The notes under the pieces: generated by a model
Seen by the model: only the letters and a program-made list of their open reading frames with translations
Databases searched by the model: none
What the model was told of the DNA's origin: nothing
From: Clostridiales bacterium
GTDB lineage: Bacteria > Bacillota > Clostridia > Christensenellales > Aristaeellaceae
NCBI GenBank assembly: GCA_004552515.1
Contig: SFOF01000025.1
Location: 1 to 16,767, forward strand
Direction of reading: 5' to 3'
DNA length: 16,767 nt
Position numbers and translations under genes: made by a program
Shown here: positions 14,562 through 16,767 of the stretch, one piece after another
Numbering within the stretch: the first letter of the stretch is position 1
Layout: each line of letters opens with the position of its first letter

Positions 14562-14595
14562 AAGGGACGCTCTCCAATGCTGGGGAGCGTCCCTT
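14554..14595 (-). terminator. Terminator of the DegV gene, possibly bidirectional
   Basis: AAGGGACGCTCTCC (14562-14575) pairs with GGGGAGCGTCCCTT (14582-14595) over 14 positions with one T-G wobble and a 6-nt loop. On the minus strand TTTTGTCATG follows, fitting the leftward DegV gene, which ends 23 nt upstream. On the plus strand the tail CTTCTTCA is weaker, but the hairpin could also stop rightward transcripts from the Nudix gene. Confidence 0.85.
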
Positions 14596-14617
14596 CTTCA
14601 TGCACTTTCCTGCGATT

Positions 14618-15520
14618 TCAGCCCTTTCTGTCCGGCTGGCGCTCGTCGCCCATGAAGAACACGGCGACGGTGCCCGGCCCGCAGTGAGAGGCGATGATCG
14701 TGCCGATGTCGCAGACGCGAATCTCGCCCGAAATATGCGGGAAGCGCGCCTGCACGGCGGCTTTCGTCTCTTCGGCCTCGACTGGGCAGTTCGAATGGCA
14801 GACGAAGCACTTGCCCGCGTAGTTCACGCCGTCCTGAACGTGCGCTTCCATGGTGCGCAGCGTCTCGCGGATGGCGTTTTTCTTGCCGCGCACCTTGTCG
14901 TAGGCGATGATGCGCCCCTTGTCGTCCAGCCGCATGATCGGGCAGATGTTCAATATTGCGCCCACGGTGGCCGCCGCGCCGGATACACGCCCGCTGCGCT
15001 TGAAGTATTTGAGGTCGGTCGAGAAGAACTGATGATGCACTTTATTGCGGTTCTGTTCGACCCACGCGGCGATGGCCTCCATGGAATCGCCGCGGTCGCG
15101 CATATCGGCGGCCATGTCCACCAGCAGGCCGTAGCCGGAGGAGGAGCACAGCGAATCGACCACGATCAGCCGGCGCTCGGGGTATTTTTCGCGCAGGGCC
15201 TCGGCGGCCTCCAGAGCGTTTTTGACCGAGCCGGTCATGCCGGAGCCGAAGGCAATGTGCAAAAGATCGCCCTTTTTCAGCAGTTCCTCGAAAAACTCGG
15301 TGTACTGGAATGTGTTGAGCTGCGAGGTCGAGGGCAGCGTGCCGGCCTTCAGCATCTCGTAAAAGTGCGGCAGAGCCTCGGGGTCGCGCCCCATGTCGTC
15401 GATATACTCCTGTCCGTTCGCCAGATAGCTGTAGAACAGCACGGGAATATTGCGCCCGGAAACATACGAATACGGCAGATCAACCGTCGATTCGCAGGAA
15501 AGGATGAAGGAATCAGCCAT
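14618..15520 (-). CDS. DegV family fatty-acid-binding protein
   Basis: This 300-residue protein shows the DegV blueprint. A first-strand motif ILSCESTVDLP lies at 6-16 (ITDSTADL in most members). TSQLN lies at 65-69, FGSGMTGS at 91-98 and VVDSLCSSSGYGLLV at 120-134. LKYFKRSGRVSG lies at 170-181, followed by NICPIM and the KVRGKKNA block at 209-216, and it ends in a H-C-G-P-G-T segment. DegV (FakB-type) proteins bind a fatty acid in the cytoplasm and present it to a FakA-type kinase for phosphorylation; no fakA gene is in this window. ATG 15520 is chosen because GAGGTG lies 6 nt upstream, although a GTG nine bases earlier is in frame. It starts 75 nt after the glycosidase-like gene and may share its transcript. 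Confidence 0.92.
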   Translation of the reverse strand: MADSFILSCESTVDLPYSYVSGRNIPVLFYSYLANGQEYIDDMGRDPEALPHFYEMLKAGTLPSTSQLNTFQYTEFFEELLKKGDLLHIAFGSGMTGSVKNALEAAEALREKYPERRLIVVDSLCSSSGYGLLVDMAADMRDRGDSMEAIAAWVEQNRNKVHHQFFSTDLKYFKRSGRVSGAAATVGAILNICPIMRLDDKGRIIAYDKVRGKKNAIRETLRTMEAHVQDGVNYAGKCFVCHSNCPVEAEETKAAVQARFPHISGEIRVCDIGTIIASHCGPGTVAVFFMGDERQPDRKG

Positions 15521-15595
15521 AAAAAGCACCTCGGTGTCGTTGCGGTGCGGAGCGTGCCGTCATTTTTCACTGAAACGCACGCCGCGCGTTCAATG

Positions 15596-16767
15596 TCAGA
15601 TTTCCGTCAGATGCGCGCCGCCGCTCACCGGCACCTTGATCAGCGCCAGCTCGCCCGCGGTCACATCGCGCGCGTCGATGGCGCGGCCCAGGCAGTCGAT
15701 CGTCTCCACGCGGAAGCGCCGGCCCTGTCCGTTCGCCAGCGCGACGCGCGTATCGGGCGTGGCGTTGAGCAGCCATATATCGCGCGCGTGGGGCAGATCG
15801 ACGATCCGGCCGCCGTCATAGAGCGCGATCACGGCTTTTCCGTCCTTTTCGGCCTTCACGAGCGGATAGAGGTTGTGCGGCGCGTCTACCTCAAGCGGCG
15901 CGTCCAGCAGAATGTCGCGGTGCGTGCGCATGAAGTCCAGCCAGAACGTGAGCAGCGCGCGGTGCTCGTCGGTCACGTCCTCCAGCTTGACGCTGATCTG
16001 CGGCACGGCGAAGATCACGCTCAGGATTTGCAGCGCCGCGGCCTCGGGCGTGTCGTCTTTATGCCACATCAGCATATCGGAATGGACGGCGGTGCCGCCG
16101 GAGAGCAGGCGCAGGTCGATCGAGCCGATGCGGTTGGAGATCGGATCGTCCGGGCAGTCGCCCACGCGGAACATATTGCCGAATGTGCGCATCACCGGGC
16201 CGATGTAGCTCTGCCGGAACTCGATGAGGATGTTCGGCTTGATGGCCTTGAGCGCTTTCATCACGTCGGTCATCAGGCGCTCCACCGCGTCCTCGACCAG
16301 CGCATAGTCCATTTCGGGCGTGAGCGGCGGCAGGGGGTTTTCGCCGGGGTTGAACGAATCGATAAAGTCGAGCTTGAAGCCGTCCAGATCCCACTCGCGC
16401 AGCGCCTTCACATAGGTGTTGATGAGATACTCGCGCACGTCGGGATAGCGCGGGTCGAGCACGCCGGTCTCCAGCCGGTCGATGCGGTTGAGGAGCTTGT
16501 CCTTGAAGTCGTTCCAGTGCTTCGACTTGTAGCCGACGCACGGCACGCTGTACCAGAGCATATACTTCATGCCCAGCGCGTGAACGGCGGCGACGTGTGC
16601 GCGCATATCGGGAATCTTACGCGCCGCCACCTCCCAGTCGCCGCAGTAGGCGTAGCCGCGCTGACCGTCTTCGGTCTGCCAGCCGTCGTCCACGATGACG
16701 GTCTTCATGCCCAGCGCGGCGGCGCGGGCGCATTCCTCCTCGATTTCGGACGCAATGGTCGCCTGAT
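15596..16767 (-). CDS. Clan GH-D (GH36-like) alpha-galactosidase-type hydrolase, 5' end missing
   Basis: The gene runs leftward and its start lies beyond the right edge; about 389 C-terminal residues are visible and the frame is open to the last base. The visible part starts QATIASEIEEECARAAALG, then KTVIVDDGWQTEDG, the strand pattern of a melibiase (beta/alpha)8 barrel. The K-x-D motif in GFKLDFID matches the catalytic nucleophile position of GH36/GH27 enzymes, and EFRQSYIGP plus FRVGDCPDD form the later active-site strands. The exact acid/base residue is not assigned. A C-terminal beta domain follows from about 15870 down to the stop. Such enzymes remove alpha-linked galactose or related sugars. 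No signal peptide can be judged. An internal ATG at 16708 is not the start, because homology continues upstream of it. Confidence 0.82.
   Translation of the reverse strand, partial: QATIASEIEEECARAAALGMKTVIVDDGWQTEDGQRGYAYCGDWEVAARKIPDMRAHVAAVHALGMKYMLWYSVPCVGYKSKHWNDFKDKLLNRIDRLETGVLDPRYPDVREYLINTYVKALREWDLDGFKLDFIDSFNPGENPLPPLTPEMDYALVEDAVERLMTDVMKALKAIKPNILIEFRQSYIGPVMRTFGNMFRVGDCPDDPISNRIGSIDLRLLSGGTAVHSDMLMWHKDDTPEAAALQILSVIFAVPQISVKLEDVTDEHRALLTFWLDFMRTHRDILLDAPLEVDAPHNLYPLVKAEKDGKAVIALYDGGRIVDLPHARDIWLLNATPDTRVALANGQGRRFRVETIDCLGRAIDARDVTAGELALIKVPVSGGAHLTEI

Noticed and set aside
14198..14605. Minus-strand open frame of 135 codons, and smaller plus-strand frames, between the Nudix and DegV genes
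   Set aside because: It runs through the DegV terminator hairpin, has arginine-rich random-looking composition and lacks a translation signal.
16706..16708. ATG at 16708 as the start of the glycosidase gene
   Set aside because: The frame is open to the window edge and the upstream 19 codons continue the family pattern leading into the VDDGW strand, so the gene is truncated by the window and not started here.

Overview
The window looks like chromosomal DNA from a GC-rich member of the Bacillota (class Clostridia; a Christensenellales-like gut lineage is my guess, not shown). The grounds are strong GGAGG-type ribosome binding sites, -35/-10 boxes with 17-bp spacers, a membrane-bound AraC regulator next to an Lpl-type sugar ABC system, a DegV protein, and a Pro/Thr-rich linker in a cell-wall enzyme. 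Thirteen protein genes are supported, one of them cut by the right edge. I see no rRNA, tRNA, transposase, phage gene or CRISPR array.

Layout. 1-332 is non-coding and rich in short hairpins. 333-6778 is a carbohydrate-uptake module: a two-transmembrane AraC-type regulator and an extracellular solute-binding protein (both minus strand), then a 640-bp divergent promoter region, then two Lpl-type permeases (plus strand). There is no local ATPase, as is usual where one shared MsmK/MsmX-type ATPase serves several importers. 6963-8207 is a membrane-anchored NodB-type polysaccharide deacetylase with a C-terminal peptidoglycan-binding domain. 8744-13555 is a complete branched-chain amino acid (LIV) ABC operon in the order J-H-M-G-F, with its own promoter, a hairpin after livJ and a strong final terminator. 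13668-14177 is a Nudix hydrolase with its own promoter. 14618-16767 (minus strand) holds a DegV fatty-acid-binding protein downstream of a clan GH-D (GH36-like) alpha-galactosidase-type hydrolase truncated by the window edge.

The most unusual item is a three-copy intergenic element at about 6791-6863, 8214-8297 and 8360-8438. Each copy has a TATA-rich box, the identical 12-mer GGAAGAAACTCC, a short A-rich spacer, and a GC-rich hairpin followed by a T-tract. Two copies lie a few bases after a stop codon and the third is 144 bp after the second. The 12-mer is in the same reading phase as the upstream gene in all three, and the frame stays open for 64 and 68 codons past the two stops. It could be a terminator-associated repeat, a small-RNA family or a decayed or translated 3' extension; the sequence alone does not decide. 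A second lead is a set of GACAAC direct repeats upstream of the solute-binding-protein promoter, at the position expected for an AraC-family operator. Both solute-binding proteins also lack a lipobox cysteine, which is odd for a single-membrane bacterium.
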